Positions 8,832 to 18,655 of a DNA stretch of 64,000 nucleotides are shown in pieces. The stretch's first letter is position 1, and the number at the start of each line of letters is the position of its first letter. Origin of the DNA: DASZIT01 sp036489495 (GTDB taxonomy: Bacteria; Actinomycetota; Acidimicrobiia; Acidimicrobiales; RAAP-2). The stretch is taken from the NCBI GenBank assembly GCA_036489495.1, contig DASXFR010000076.1, forward strand, positions 1 through 64,000. The letters run 5' to 3'. The notes beneath the pieces were generated by a model that worked only from the letters and a program-made list of their open reading frames with translations, searched no databases and was not told the origin of the DNA. Made by a program: the position numbers and the translations under genes.

Positions 8832-11795
8832 ATGGTGCGATCGAGATCCAATACCGGCATGCGCAGCCAAGGGGTTCGTCGACTTGGGGCGGGGGTACTG
8901 CTGGTTGGTTTGACCTCGGGAATCCTGGGCGTCGCCGCAGCCACACCTGCCTTCGCGGCTACCGCCAGGTACGTGGACCCGACCATTGGGATCACCACCG
9001 GCACCTGCACGCAGACCCAGCCCTGCAAGACCATCCAGCAGGCCATCACCGCTTCGGCCAACGGCGACACGATCAACATCGCCACGGGCAACTATCCCGA
9101 GCACCTCACGATGACGACCGCGACCAAGGGTCTGACATTTCAGCCGAACCCGGCAAAGCCAGGCCCGGTGACGGTCGATCCGACCGGTACGGGGTCTGAT
9201 TTGCTCATCGAGACCAATGCCGCCGTCGTGACAAACATAAACGGCATCGTGTTCACCGGTGGCACCGGAACGTCGTCGGCCGGGGGCGGGATCTACCTCT
9301 TCAGCGGGATCGCGAACCTCAATCAGGTGACCGTCACTGGGAACACCGCGGCTGACGGTGCCGGCATCGCCATCTACACCGGGACCCTCAACGACACCAA
9401 CTCGACCATCTCGAACAACACCGCTACGGCCATCGCCGGAAACACCAGCTCGACCGGCATCGGTGCCGGCATCTTCAACTACGGAGGAATACTGGCGCTG
9501 AACGGCACCGTCCTGACCGGGAACAAGGCCGTGGACGTGAGTGGGTCACACACTGGCAGTGCCAGCGGTGGCGGAATCTACAGTCTCGGCAAGTCGACGC
9601 TCACCGGCGTGACCCTGCAGGGCAACACCGCGGGACTGGCCGGCGGCGGCTTGGTCAGTGCGCCGACCGGCGCCAACGGGGCGACGCTGACCGGCTCGAC
9701 CGTGACGGGGAACAGCGCAGGTAGCCAGGGCGGCGGCATCTGGAGCTATCCGCTGGGCACCGGCACGCTCAGCGTGACGAACGGAAGTATCGACCACAAC
9801 ACGGCGCCGCAGGGCGGCGGCGTCTTCACGGCCATCCGGGCCACGATCACCGGCACGCAGGTGACGAACAACTCAGCCAGCACCGAGGGCGGCGGCATCT
9901 TCGCCGGCTCGACGGCCTCGGCTGACATCTTCCAGCTCGCCGGTGTGACGGTTGACAACAATAGTTCAGCCCTCGGGGGTGGCGTCTCGCTGGAGCAGGA
10001 ATCCACGCTGACGGCGACCGGCGGCTCGATGAGCGGCAACAGCGCGGTGGACGGTGGCGGGCTGTTCGTGTGGTGGAACGGTGCCAGCGCCAGCCTCACG
10101 GGAACGGCCGTCAACAACAACACCGTGACCGCCAACGCCACCAAGACCGGTCTTGGGGGCGGTATCAGCTCCTTGGGTGGCGTCTCGGTTTCTGGTGGCT
10201 CGGTATCGGCCAACAACGCCATCGGCATCAACGCCGCAACCACGGGCGACGGAGCCGCGATCTACAACCTGTCGACTACGGCCGCGACAACCATCGCCGA
10301 CACCACCATCGCCGGAAACACCGCCTCCGCGCCCAGCGGAGCACCTAACACGAGCGGTGACACCGGCGGCGTCCTGACCGCCGGACCGCTTACGATCACC
10401 CGGAGCACGTTGAGTGGGAACTCGGCGGTGAGTGCCGCGGCGCTGGCGACCTCGGGCACCACAACGGTCCGGGCATCCACGATTACCGCCAACACGAGTT
10501 CGGCCGCCACCGGCGGAATCCTCGGCTTGGGCGCGTCCAACTTCATCGAGGACACGATCAACAACAACACTGGCGGTGGACTCGTTCAGGAGGCAGCCTC
10601 CGTCGCCGGGACCATCGTCGCCGATAACTCGGGCGGTAACTGTGCCGGCAACTTCACTGATGGCGGCTACAACAGCACCGACACCACCACTGGCACGACG
10701 GCCTGCCCGTTCCACACGAACGTGGTCGTCGGAAACCCGCAGCTGAACGCGCTCGCTGACAACGGCGGGCCCACGCTGACCGAGCTACCGAAGGAGACGA
10801 GTCCCGTCATCAACCAGGTCCCGCCCGGGACGAGCGTGCTGTCCGGGGCCTTCTCCCTGTGCTCCAACCAGAGCACGGACCAGCGAGGCGTCACCCGCCC
10901 GCAGGGCCCGAACTGCGACATCGGGTCGGTTGAGACGAGCAAGGGCGCTCCCACCCTGGTCGGGCCGAGCAGCCTGCGGCTCATCGTCGGCCAGCCGGGC
11001 AGCGTGAGTTTCACCGTGACCGGCGCGCCATCGCCGACGGTGAGCGCCAGCACGACCCTGCCGTCCGGGGTGACCCTCACCAACAACGGGGACGGCACCG
11101 TGACACTGGGAGGCACAGCCGCCTCGGGGACGGCTGGCACGTACAACTTCACGGTCACGGCCTCCAACGGCGTGGTGCCCGACGCCACCATCCCGTTCAC
11201 CCTGCGGATCGTGAACCCGCTGGCGATCACCACCACGTCGCTGCCCAGCGGCAACGCGGGTACTGCCTACTCATCGAGCGTCGTCGCCAGCGGCGGCCTG
11301 GCTCCGTACACCTGGTCGATCACGACCGGCTCACTGCCCGGCGGGCTCGTCCTCAACTCGGCGACGGGCGCGATCACCGGCACCATCACCGCCGCGGCAG
11401 GCACATACAGCTTCACGGTCCAGGCGAGTGACGCCGACAACCCCCAGCAGGTTGCGACAGCATCGCTCTCGATCGGGGTGCAGGTTCCCACGAAGCTCGT
11501 GGCCTACCCGGCCCTTCTCCAACTCAACCCGCTGAAGTTAACCATCAACAATTTGTCGGCCACGCTCACCAGTTCCGCCGGAAACACACCCATCGCCAAC
11601 CAGACGATCAGATTTGTGAGTGGATCGACTGCCTTGTGCACGGCCACGACCGATGCAAACGGTTTCGCCAAGTGCCCGTCTGTGTCGGTCGGCGCCACGC
11701 TCAGCATCTTGCTGTCGCTCGGCTACACAGCCGTGTTCGACGGCACACCTAGTGGCCTGCAGGCGTCCTCCGCCAAGGGAAGCCTCATCGGCTGA
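8832..11795 (+). CDS. Secreted right-handed beta-helix protein with Ig-like domains
   Basis: A 987-aa exported protein. The signal peptide (about residues 1-43) ends in ATPAFAA. Residues about 50-640 are imperfect GGGIY...LNGTVLTGNKA type repeats rich in Gly, Asn and Thr, forming a parallel beta-helix of the polymorphic outer-membrane/pectate-lyase-like kind. DQRGVTRPQGPNCDIGSVE near 680 is the motif closing such helices in choice-of-anchor Q proteins. Then come two Ig-like (putative Ig, He_PIG-type) domains (about 705-885) and a further Ig-like C-terminal domain. No LPXTG or C-terminal membrane anchor is visible. A strong AGGAGGGGGAG ribosome binding site lies at 8819-8829. Possible roles are surface adhesion or polysaccharide binding; this is inference. 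Confidence 0.85.
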   Translation: MVRSRSNTGMRSQGVRRLGAGVLLVGLTSGILGVAAATPAFAATARYVDPTIGITTGTCTQTQPCKTIQQAITASANGDTINIATGNYPEHLTMTTATKGLTFQPNPAKPGPVTVDPTGTGSDLLIETNAAVVTNINGIVFTGGTGTSSAGGGIYLFSGIANLNQVTVTGNTAADGAGIAIYTGTLNDTNSTISNNTATAIAGNTSSTGIGAGIFNYGGILALNGTVLTGNKAVDVSGSHTGSASGGGIYSLGKSTLTGVTLQGNTAGLAGGGLVSAPTGANGATLTGSTVTGNSAGSQGGGIWSYPLGTGTLSVTNGSIDHNTAPQGGGVFTAIRATITGTQVTNNSASTEGGGIFAGSTASADIFQLAGVTVDNNSSALGGGVSLEQESTLTATGGSMSGNSAVDGGGLFVWWNGASASLTGTAVNNNTVTANATKTGLGGGISSLGGVSVSGGSVSANNAIGINAATTGDGAAIYNLSTTAATTIADTTIAGNTASAPSGAPNTSGDTGGVLTAGPLTITRSTLSGNSAVSAAALATSGTTTVRASTITANTSSAATGGILGLGASNFIEDTINNNTGGGLVQEAASVAGTIVADNSGGNCAGNFTDGGYNSTDTTTGTTACPFHTNVVVGNPQLNALADNGGPTLTELPKETSPVINQVPPGTSVLSGAFSLCSNQSTDQRGVTRPQGPNCDIGSVETSKGAPTLVGPSSLRLIVGQPGSVSFTVTGAPSPTVSASTTLPSGVTLTNNGDGTVTLGGTAASGTAGTYNFTVTASNGVVPDATIPFTLRIVNPLAITTTSLPSGNAGTAYSSSVVASGGLAPYTWSITTGSLPGGLVLNSATGAITGTITAAAGTYSFTVQASDADNPQQVATASLSIGVQVPTKLVAYPALLQLNPLKLTINNLSATLTSSAGNTPIANQTIRFVSGSTALCTATTDANGFAKCPSVSVGATLSILLSLGYTAVFDGTPSGLQASSAKGSLIG

Positions 11796-11827
11796 CGCCG
11801 ACCGGGGAGTTGGAGGGGGCGCCACGA

Positions 11828-11856
11828 GTCCGGTGCGGTCATCGACCGCACCGGAC
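11828..11856 (+). terminator. 13-bp perfect hairpin after the beta-helix gene
   Basis: The perfect inverted repeat GTCCGGTGCGGTC with loop ATC lies 33 bp after the stop codon. There is no T run, so this is an actinobacterial-style L-shaped terminator candidate rather than a classical intrinsic one. Confidence 0.6.
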
Positions 11857-12019
11857 CTAGCCGGTCGGCATGTCGACCTGACAAGGAAGTGGTCCGCGTG
11901 GCCGCGCTGACGTAACACTCCCAAGGCCTGCTCACTGAAATCCCCACCCTGGGACCGCGATACCCCATCGTGCGTCGAGGTTGTGACGTCCGGACGGGCC
12001 ACAGGTAGCCTCAACAGGA

Positions 12020-12874
12020 ATGATCGACCTTCACACCCACTCCACCATCTCCGACGGAACCGACCCTCCCGAAGTCATCCCGGAGCTGGCCGCCAAGGCC
12101 GGGTGTAGCGCGGTGGCCCTCACCGATCACGACTCGTTGGCGGGGGTGAGAGCCGCCCGTCTCCGGGCCGACGAGCTGGGCGTGACCCTGATCCCGGGGT
12201 GCGAGATCTCGTGCCGTCCGGTCGGGCGGGGCGGGATGCACGTGCTGGTCTACTTCGTCGAGGACGACGACGGTCCGCTGTCCAAGGAGCTGGCCCGCCT
12301 GCGCCACGACCGGCACCTGCGGAACATCCGCCTGTCCGACAAGCTCGCCTCGTTGGGGCTCCCGCTCACCTATTCGCAAGTGGTGGAAGAGGCCGGGGGC
12401 GAGGAGGGAATCGGGCGCCCGCATTTCGCCGCGGTACTGGTCAAGGCCGGAGCCGCCGATTCCATCCAGGACGCCTTCGACCGGTACCTGGCCAACGGCC
12501 GTCCCGGGTTCGTTCCGAAGTCGCGGCTGGAGGCACTGGATGTCGCCCGCCTGGCCAATCGGTCCGGCGGCGTCGCGGTGCTGGCCCATCCCTACAGTCT
12601 CGAACTCGACGGAGCGGATCTGGCCGCGGTGGTCGGCGAACTGGCCGCCGCCGGGTTCGCGGGGATCGAGGCGATCTACGGCCGCTACTCACCCCGCCAA
12701 CGTCAGGACCTCGCCAACCTGGCTCGGCGCTTCGGGCTGGTGGCCACCGGCGGTTCCGATCATCATGGCACCATCAAGCCCGACCTCACGGTGGGCACCG
12801 GGCAGGGGGATCTGAAGGTGCCCGACCAGGTGCTGGCCGAACTCGAGGCCCGCCGTCCGGCCCACGCCGCCTGA
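12020..12874 (+). CDS. PHP-domain phosphoesterase (RNase AM/TrpH-like)
   Basis: A 284-aa cytoplasmic PHP phosphoesterase. Metal ligands are visible in DLHTHSTISDGT (residues 3-14), LTDHDS, GCEIS, AVLAHPYSLE and TGGSDHHG. The closest known activity for this subgroup (YciV/TrpH) is removal of phosphate from 3',5'-nucleotide bisphosphates and 5'-to-3' trimming of RNA; I infer something similar. Length is typical (270-290 aa). It is convergent with purL, with 13 bp between the stops. Confidence 0.88.
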   Translation: MIDLHTHSTISDGTDPPEVIPELAAKAGCSAVALTDHDSLAGVRAARLRADELGVTLIPGCEISCRPVGRGGMHVLVYFVEDDDGPLSKELARLRHDRHLRNIRLSDKLASLGLPLTYSQVVEEAGGEEGIGRPHFAAVLVKAGAADSIQDAFDRYLANGRPGFVPKSRLEALDVARLANRSGGVAVLAHPYSLELDGADLAAVVGELAAAGFAGIEAIYGRYSPRQRQDLANLARRFGLVATGGSDHHGTIKPDLTVGTGQGDLKVPDQVLAELEARRPAHAA

Positions 12875-12887
12875 TCCCTGACCGACC

Positions 12888-15197
12888 TCAGTTGGAGACG
12901 GCGGGCTCGAACTCGTCGAGGAGCGACGGCAAGCGGTCACGCCAAGCGGTGGTGGCTTCCTCCACGCTGACGTCGACCAGTCCTTCGACGGTGATGCGGT
13001 CGCCGCCGGTCGACCCGAGCACCCGGAACCGCACCCCGGCATCGGCCGCTCGGGACACCAGCTCGGTGACCTGGGTGGTGCACACCAGCACCCGGGACGG
13101 TGACTCGGTGAACAGCTCGTGATGGTCGGGAATACCGGCCACCCGGAGGCCGATCCCCGACCGCACCGCCATCTCCGCCAGGGCCACCCCGAGACCTCCC
13201 CCCGACACGTCGTGGATACCCGCTACCAGCGGCGCACCGCCGGCTACCCCTTCCCCCACCAGGGCGGTGACCAGCGACAAGAGTTGGGCATGACCAGCCA
13301 AGTCGAGCGGGGGAAGCGTTCCGTCGCGGTGGCCCCTGATCTCCTTGGCCCATCGCGACCCTCCGAGCGAGGGAGGGGTGGGCTGGTAGGAGGAGACTCC
13401 CGGACCCCCATCCAGCAAGACCAGTGACGCCCCGGGAATGAGCGTGACGCCGGGCGGGCGCACCGCCAGCCGCTCGATGAGTCCCAGCACCCCGATGACC
13501 GGGGTCGGATCGATATCGACGCCGGCGCTCTCGTTGTAGAGGCTGACGTTGCCGCCGATGACCGGGAGACCCAGGGCCAGGCAGGCTTCCGACATCCCGT
13601 CGACGGTTTCGGAGAGCTGCCACATGACTTCGGGATGCTCGGGGTTTCCGAAATTGAGGCAGTTGACAACCGCCATCGGCCGGGCCCCCGAGCAGGCCAC
13701 GTTGAGCGCGGCTTCGGCCACGGTGGCGGCGGTTCCCTGCCGGGGATCGAGCGAGCACCAACGCGGGTTGGAATCGGTGGACAGCGACAGGCCCCGCTCC
13801 GAGGGTGGGAGACCGGGTGCGGCCAACTTCAACACCGCGGCGTCGCCGCCCGGTGCCTCCACGGTGTTGAGGAACAGCTGATGGTCGTACTGGCGATAGA
13901 CCCACGACGGATCGGTCAGGAGCGCCAGCACATCCCGCCCGCAGTCGATCGGAGCCGCCAACGCCCCGGGATCGTCCGCCCGGCGGGCGTCATGGTCGCC
14001 CGGCCGGGCCAGCGGCCGGTGGTAGAGCGGAGCATCCTCGCTGAGGGCCACCGCCGGAACGTCGCCGAGCACCTCGCCGTCGAATCCGTCGAGGATCCGC
14101 AACCGGCCCGGGGCTCCGTCGGGAGCTTCCGTCACCCGACCCACCACCGATGCCCGGACTTCCCAACGCTGGCACACGGCTTGGACCCGGGGCAGGTCTT
14201 CCGGAGTGACGATGGCCAGCATCCGCTCCTGGCTCTCGGAGGTCATCACCTCGTAGGCGACCATGCCGTCCTCGCGTCGGGGCACCGCGGAGACGTCGAC
14301 GTCCATCCCCACCCCGCCTCTCGCCGCCGTTTCACTGGTGGCGCACACCAGCCCGGCACCACCCAGATCTTGAATACCGACCACCAATTTGGCATCGAGG
14401 AGCTCCAGGCAGGCCTCGATGAGTCGCTTCTCCTCGTAGGGGTCGCCGACTTGCACACTGGGCCGCTTGGATTCGGAGCCGGCATCGTCCTCGCCGCCGA
14501 AGCCGGCCGAAGCCAGCACGCTCACCCCCCCGATCCCGTCCCGCCCGGTCGACGAGCCGAGCAGCACGGCCAGATTCCCGATGCCCGAGGCTTGCCCGAG
14601 CACCAGCCGCTCCACCGGCAGGACACCCATGCACAACACATTGACCAGGGGATTCTGGGCGTAACAGGGGTCGAAGGAGAGCTCGCCTCCGACGGTGGGC
14701 ACACCGACCGAGTTCCCGTAGCCGGAGATGCCCGCCACCACCCCCTCGATCAACCACCGCTGGCGGGCCTCGGCCGGGTCCCCGAAGAACAGGGGATCCA
14801 TTACCGCGATCGGCCGGGCCCCCATGGTGAAGATGTCCCGGAGAATGCCGCCGACCCCGGTGGCGGCTCCCTGGTAGGGCTCGATGGCCGATGGATGGTT
14901 GTGGCTCTCGATGCGGATGGCCACCGCGATGCCGTCGCCGGCGTCGATCACCCCGGCATTCTCGCCCGGACCCACCAGGACATGGGGCGCGGTGGTGGGA
15001 AGCCGACGGAGATGGACCCGGGACGACTTGTAGGAGCAATGCTCACTCCACATGACCGCGAAGAGGGCCAGCTCCAGGTGGTTGGGGGACCGACCGAGCA
15101 GGGTCTCGATCTCGTCCCGCTCACCGTCGGTGAGTCCGAGGGCCCGGTGCAAGGATGGCTGTCGGTCGGAACCACTGTTCGCTGCACCGGCTGCCAT
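12888..15197 (-). CDS. purL: Phosphoribosylformylglycinamidine synthase, large subunit
   Basis: A 769-aa small-type PurL that works with separate PurQ and PurS subunits (both encoded at 19-20 kb) to convert FGAR to FGAM. Motifs include MWSEHCSYKSSR near the N-terminus, IESHNHPSAIEPYQGAATG, GISGYGNSVGVPTVGGE and IHDVSGGGLGVALAEMA in the second PurM-like half. Length fits the trimeric-complex form rather than the 1300-aa enterobacterial type. It is separated from purSQ by about 3.9 kb holding two secreted-protein genes, so it probably has its own promoter in the 54-bp gap upstream. Confidence 0.96.
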   Translation of the reverse strand: MAAGAANSGSDRQPSLHRALGLTDGERDEIETLLGRSPNHLELALFAVMWSEHCSYKSSRVHLRRLPTTAPHVLVGPGENAGVIDAGDGIAVAIRIESHNHPSAIEPYQGAATGVGGILRDIFTMGARPIAVMDPLFFGDPAEARQRWLIEGVVAGISGYGNSVGVPTVGGELSFDPCYAQNPLVNVLCMGVLPVERLVLGQASGIGNLAVLLGSSTGRDGIGGVSVLASAGFGGEDDAGSESKRPSVQVGDPYEEKRLIEACLELLDAKLVVGIQDLGGAGLVCATSETAARGGVGMDVDVSAVPRREDGMVAYEVMTSESQERMLAIVTPEDLPRVQAVCQRWEVRASVVGRVTEAPDGAPGRLRILDGFDGEVLGDVPAVALSEDAPLYHRPLARPGDHDARRADDPGALAAPIDCGRDVLALLTDPSWVYRQYDHQLFLNTVEAPGGDAAVLKLAAPGLPPSERGLSLSTDSNPRWCSLDPRQGTAATVAEAALNVACSGARPMAVVNCLNFGNPEHPEVMWQLSETVDGMSEACLALGLPVIGGNVSLYNESAGVDIDPTPVIGVLGLIERLAVRPPGVTLIPGASLVLLDGGPGVSSYQPTPPSLGGSRWAKEIRGHRDGTLPPLDLAGHAQLLSLVTALVGEGVAGGAPLVAGIHDVSGGGLGVALAEMAVRSGIGLRVAGIPDHHELFTESPSRVLVCTTQVTELVSRAADAGVRFRVLGSTGGDRITVEGLVDVSVEEATTAWRDRLPSLLDEFEPAVSN

Positions 15198-15251
15198 TGC
15201 CTACAGCGTACCGGGCCAGGGGCGTCCTTCCGGTGGCTACGAAGGTCTAAA

Positions 15252-17150
15252 TCAGAAGGAGAACACCGCGCCGTCCTGGCTGGCCAGGAAGTAGCCCCCA
15301 CCGGCGCCCTTGGACGCCACCCCGATCACCGGGGCCAGGGGCAGGCCACCGGCGCTGCCCCGGAAACCGGCGTCGCCGAAGCTGAAGATGCCGCCGTCGC
15401 TGGCCACCAACCAGTACCCCTGGCCGTCATGGGTCGACGCCATCCCGACGATGGGTCGGTTGAGGGGTGTTCCGCCCATCGAGCCGTCGAAGCCGGCATC
15501 GCCGAAGCTGAAGATGCCGCCGTCGCTGGCCACCAACCAGTACCCCTGGCCGTCGGCGGTCGGGGCCATGCCGACGATCGGCCGGTTCAACGGTGTTCCG
15601 CCCACCGAGCCATCGAAATTGGCGTCACCGAAACTGAAGATGCCGCCGTCCCGGGCCACCAACCAGTACCCGTGGCCATCTCGAGTTGCGGCCATGCCGA
15701 CGATCGGTTGGTTCAGGGGCGTCCCACCCATGGATCCGTCGAAGGCGGCGTCACCGAAGGCGAAGATGCCGCCATCACTGGCCACCAACCAATAGCCCTG
15801 GCCGTCATGGGTCGAAGCCATCCCGACGATCGGGGTGTTCAACGCCGTCCCGCCCACCGAACCGTGGAAGCCGGCGTCGCCAAAGCTGAAGATGCCACCG
15901 TCGCCGGATACCAACCAATACCCGCCTCCGTCCGGGGTGGTGGCCATGCCGACGAGGGGTTGGTTGAGGGCCATCGGTCCATGGCCCAGCACCGCGTTGC
16001 TGAGCGGCGCGGCGGGGGCGGGAGCTGCCGGCGCCGCGGTGGTCGGGGCGCCTGGGTTGGTGGTGGGGGTCGTCGCCGACCCGGTGGCGTTGAGCTGGCT
16101 GGCGGTCATCGTGCTCATCACGATCGATTGCGACTTGGTCAGGTCGTTGCAGACGCCGGCAATGCTGGGGACGACCAGCCCGAAGTAGAGGTCGAACTGG
16201 TTGTCGCTGACGGGCAGGACCGCCGAGGTGATGGCCGCACATTGCTGGACGCCATTGACGACGTCGACCGGAGTGGAGGTCGCCCCCGACCAGTCGGTCG
16301 GCGACGGGGAGCTCGTCTTCCACATATCGAACCGGAACGAGTCGATGCTGGTTGGCTCGAGCACGTCAAAGAACATGTGCCAGGCGGTGCCGCTCAGAAA
16401 GACGAACGGGTTGGCCATGCACTGGGTGCCGGGACCGGTGTAGACGATCGAGGCGGAGAGCACATTCCGGTTGGCGTCCACACTGGCGGCGCCGATGAGA
16501 CACCCGCTGCCGTAGTAGACCAACCATTGCTGCGCGCCGGAGGGGAGGTATACCACCGAAGGCGAGGCGATTCCCGAGTGCTGGGGGTCGGGGATATTCA
16601 CCGGTTGGAACGAGCCCCAGGTGATCCCATCGGCGGAGGTGGCCGACCAGACTTGCCCGTTGGCGGCCAGCTGGAGAACGGTGCTGCACCCCGGCGTGCC
16701 TGGTTTGCACAGCAATGAAGTGAAGAACATCGTGTACTGGAGCGAGCCATTCACCGACGTAATGCTCACCGACGGATCGTTCACTTCGGTGATCTGAGGC
16801 GCCACCTGGGAGGCGACGATCTCGGTGGTCGGGCCCGACCACGGTCCGGTAGGGGTGGGGGCGGTGCGCCGGTAGATGGTGTCGAACTGACCGGAATCCA
16901 CCGTCTGCTGGGTCTGCCAACCTCCGTACCACATGATGTAGCCACTGCCGCTGGGGTCAGGCAGGACATCGGGCGAGTACACGTCCCTCCCGGTGAACTG
17001 CTGGGTGCTGGGCACCGACGGGGCAGAGTCGGCGGAAAGAGTGCTTTCCGGCAGCGCCAGGGTGAGCGCCAGAGTCATGAGGAGGGCCAGGGTCGGCACT
17101 ACGACGATCGCCTTCCTCAACACCGCGGGAAGGCTACCACTGACCTGCAT
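15252..17150 (-). CDS. Secreted protein: beta-propeller-like domain plus GYWLVASDGG repeats
   Basis: A 632-aa exported protein. The signal peptide is at about residues 1-40. Residues about 48-350 resemble a five-bladed glycosyl-hydrolase-type propeller (DVYSPDVLPDPSGSGYIMWY, EVNDPSVSI, WSATSADGITWGSF) and are closely related to the next gene. An Ala/Pro linker (about 360-385) leads to five full repeats and one truncated repeat of about 42 residues. Each carries VGMA...DGxGYWLVASDGGIFSFGDA, which I recognise as a repeat frequent in acidimicrobial secreted proteins. No catalytic triad can be assigned with confidence, so a carbohydrate-binding or surface role is as likely as hydrolysis. Confidence 0.8.
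   Translation of the reverse strand: MQVSGSLPAVLRKAIVVVPTLALLMTLALTLALPESTLSADSAPSVPSTQQFTGRDVYSPDVLPDPSGSGYIMWYGGWQTQQTVDSGQFDTIYRRTAPTPTGPWSGPTTEIVASQVAPQITEVNDPSVSITSVNGSLQYTMFFTSLLCKPGTPGCSTVLQLAANGQVWSATSADGITWGSFQPVNIPDPQHSGIASPSVVYLPSGAQQWLVYYGSGCLIGAASVDANRNVLSASIVYTGPGTQCMANPFVFLSGTAWHMFFDVLEPTSIDSFRFDMWKTSSPSPTDWSGATSTPVDVVNGVQQCAAITSAVLPVSDNQFDLYFGLVVPSIAGVCNDLTKSQSIVMSTMTASQLNATGSATTPTTNPGAPTTAAPAAPAPAAPLSNAVLGHGPMALNQPLVGMATTPDGGGYWLVSGDGGIFSFGDAGFHGSVGGTALNTPIVGMASTHDGQGYWLVASDGGIFAFGDAAFDGSMGGTPLNQPIVGMAATRDGHGYWLVARDGGIFSFGDANFDGSVGGTPLNRPIVGMAPTADGQGYWLVASDGGIFSFGDAGFDGSMGGTPLNRPIVGMASTHDGQGYWLVASDGGIFSFGDAGFRGSAGGLPLAPVIGVASKGAGGGYFLASQDGAVFSF
15255..15957 (-). repeat. Coding tandem repeat, about 126-bp unit, 5.5 copies
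   Basis: The 3' third of the preceding gene encodes tandem 42-residue units, each with GYWLVxxDGGIFxFGDAxFxGS. Units 2, 4 and 5 are nearly identical at protein level, suggesting recent unequal exchange. The last copy is degenerate and truncated (GGGYFLASQDGAVFSF). Confidence 0.85.
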
Positions 17151-17223
17151 TTTTCTACCCGGGAGCTTGGGAAGATCGACTCCCGCTCCCCTACCTCCGC
17201 CGACTACCTCCGACCATTGACGC

Positions 17224-18279
17224 TCAGAGCATCGACGCCGCGATTCGGGTGCGGACGATCGAGGTCGACTGGGTCAGGTCGTCGCAGACCCCGGTGGCGC
17301 CGGGGGTCACCAAGCCGAAGTAGAGGTCGTAGTCAGCCGCGCCGGCCGGCAGGACGTCGGGGGTCAACGCCCCACAGAACCGGCCGCCCTGGACGACCAC
17401 GATCGGTGAGGCCCCGGCTAGCAGCCAGTCGGTCAACGAGCCGGAGCTGGTGCTCCAAATGTCGAAACGAACCGCGTCGCCGCCGCTCGGCTCCAGCACA
17501 TTGACCAACATGTGCCAGGTCGACCCCGATCTCCACACCACCGGGTTGGACATGCAGCGGATGCCGTTGTCCCGATAGGCGATGGATGAGGTGAGTACGT
17601 CCCGGTTGGCATTCACGCTGGCCATCCCGATGAGGCAGCCGGTGCCGTAGAACACCACCCATTGCTGGTCCCCCGAGGGTTGGAGCACCGCCGACGGTCC
17701 GGAGACACCCACTCGGGCGGCGTCGGCCACCGACAGCCTCCTGAACGATCCCCACCGCAGCCCGTTGTCGGACGTCGCGGACCACACCTCGGAGTTGGCG
17801 GCCTGCTGGGCCGTCGTCGCACATCCGGCGGTTCCCGGGTGACAGACCAGGGTCGTGAAGAACATGGTGAACTGCCGAGATCCGTTGGCGGTGACGATGG
17901 TCACCGACGGATCGTTCACTTCCGCCACCTGAGGAGCCACCTGTGCGGCGATAATTGCGGTGGCCGGGGCCGACCAGGGGCCGTCCGGGGTCGGCGAGCT
18001 CCGCAGGTAAATGGTGTCGAGTTGGCCGGAATCGAGGGTCTGTTGGGTCTGCCAGCCGGCGTACCACATGAGGTACCCGCTCCCGCTCGGGTTCGGGTGC
18101 ACGTCGGGCGAATACACGTCTCGGCCGGTGAACTGCGGCGACACCTTGACCGATGAACCCTGGTTTCGCTGCACCACCCCCACCGCCACGGCGGCGACCA
18201 AGCCCGCGATCAGGGCAACGGTGACCACCATCCCGGCATTTCGACCGCGACGGTCGTGAGCTTCAGCCGAATTCACCAT
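17224..18279 (-). CDS. Membrane-anchored paralogue of the upstream propeller protein
   Basis: A 351-aa protein. The cytoplasmic N-terminus is short and charged (AEAHDRRGRN), with one hydrophobic helix at about 17-36 (VVTVALIAGLVAAVAVGVV) that may be an uncleaved anchor. Residues 45-350 are the same domain as residues 48-350 of the neighbouring secreted protein (shared QFTGRDVYSPDV, SGSGYxMWYxGWQTQQT, EVNDPSV, CLIGxASVxANRxVL, DLYFGLV). It lacks the C-terminal GYWLVASDGG repeats. Tandem position and similarity indicate duplication. Its function is unknown; the fold is probably a beta-propeller. Confidence 0.8.
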   Translation of the reverse strand: MVNSAEAHDRRGRNAGMVVTVALIAGLVAAVAVGVVQRNQGSSVKVSPQFTGRDVYSPDVHPNPSGSGYLMWYAGWQTQQTLDSGQLDTIYLRSSPTPDGPWSAPATAIIAAQVAPQVAEVNDPSVTIVTANGSRQFTMFFTTLVCHPGTAGCATTAQQAANSEVWSATSDNGLRWGSFRRLSVADAARVGVSGPSAVLQPSGDQQWVVFYGTGCLIGMASVNANRDVLTSSIAYRDNGIRCMSNPVVWRSGSTWHMLVNVLEPSGGDAVRFDIWSTSSGSLTDWLLAGASPIVVVQGGRFCGALTPDVLPAGAADYDLYFGLVTPGATGVCDDLTQSTSIVRTRIAASML

Positions 18280-18655
18280 GTTCGGTAAGGAAGACTATGA
18301 ACGCTCCGGTTTCGCATTAGGTCCGGATACATCTGGCCCGCCAGCAAAGTAGTACCCGCTTGCGCCGTCCCCTAAACCGGGTCGGGATCGTCAAATTGAC
18401 CGCGCAACTCGAACTCGCCACCTTGCTCCGAAGTCTGAGCCATTGATTGGCATCTCTCTCCCCTCTGCACATCGTCTTTGAGAACCGCGAAGCGGGACTG
18501 ACCCGCCTATTTCCGCCACTTCCCTCGAGGCAAGTCCTCTATCAAGTCGCCTCGAGCTCAGAGAGTTATGCAACTCACACCACCCCATTTGGGAGAAATC
18601 TGATTCCCGAAGGGCCCCGTTTGATCCCTATGTCCGACTCTGGAAGGCTGTATCT
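18280..18655. other. 376-bp intergenic region with hairpins, no gene recognised
   Basis: This region separates divergent genes and is the longest non-coding stretch apart from purF's flank. It is noticeably less GC-rich than its surroundings. It contains an 8-bp stem CTCGAGGC/GCCTCGAG (18524-18531 with 18549-18556, 17-nt loop), a 5-bp stem GCGGG/CCCGC (18492-18506, loop ACTGA) and a GGGA/TCCC pair just before the next gene. A 65-codon reading frame on the minus strand (18391-18588) has no family features. It could hold a structured leader or a small RNA. Confidence 0.4.

Noticed and set aside
13635..16718. 1027-codon plus-strand frame across purL and the secreted protein
   Set aside because: Low-complexity Gly/Arg/His composition, antisense to purL and to the repeat protein; the repeats on the opposite strand create its pseudo-repeats.
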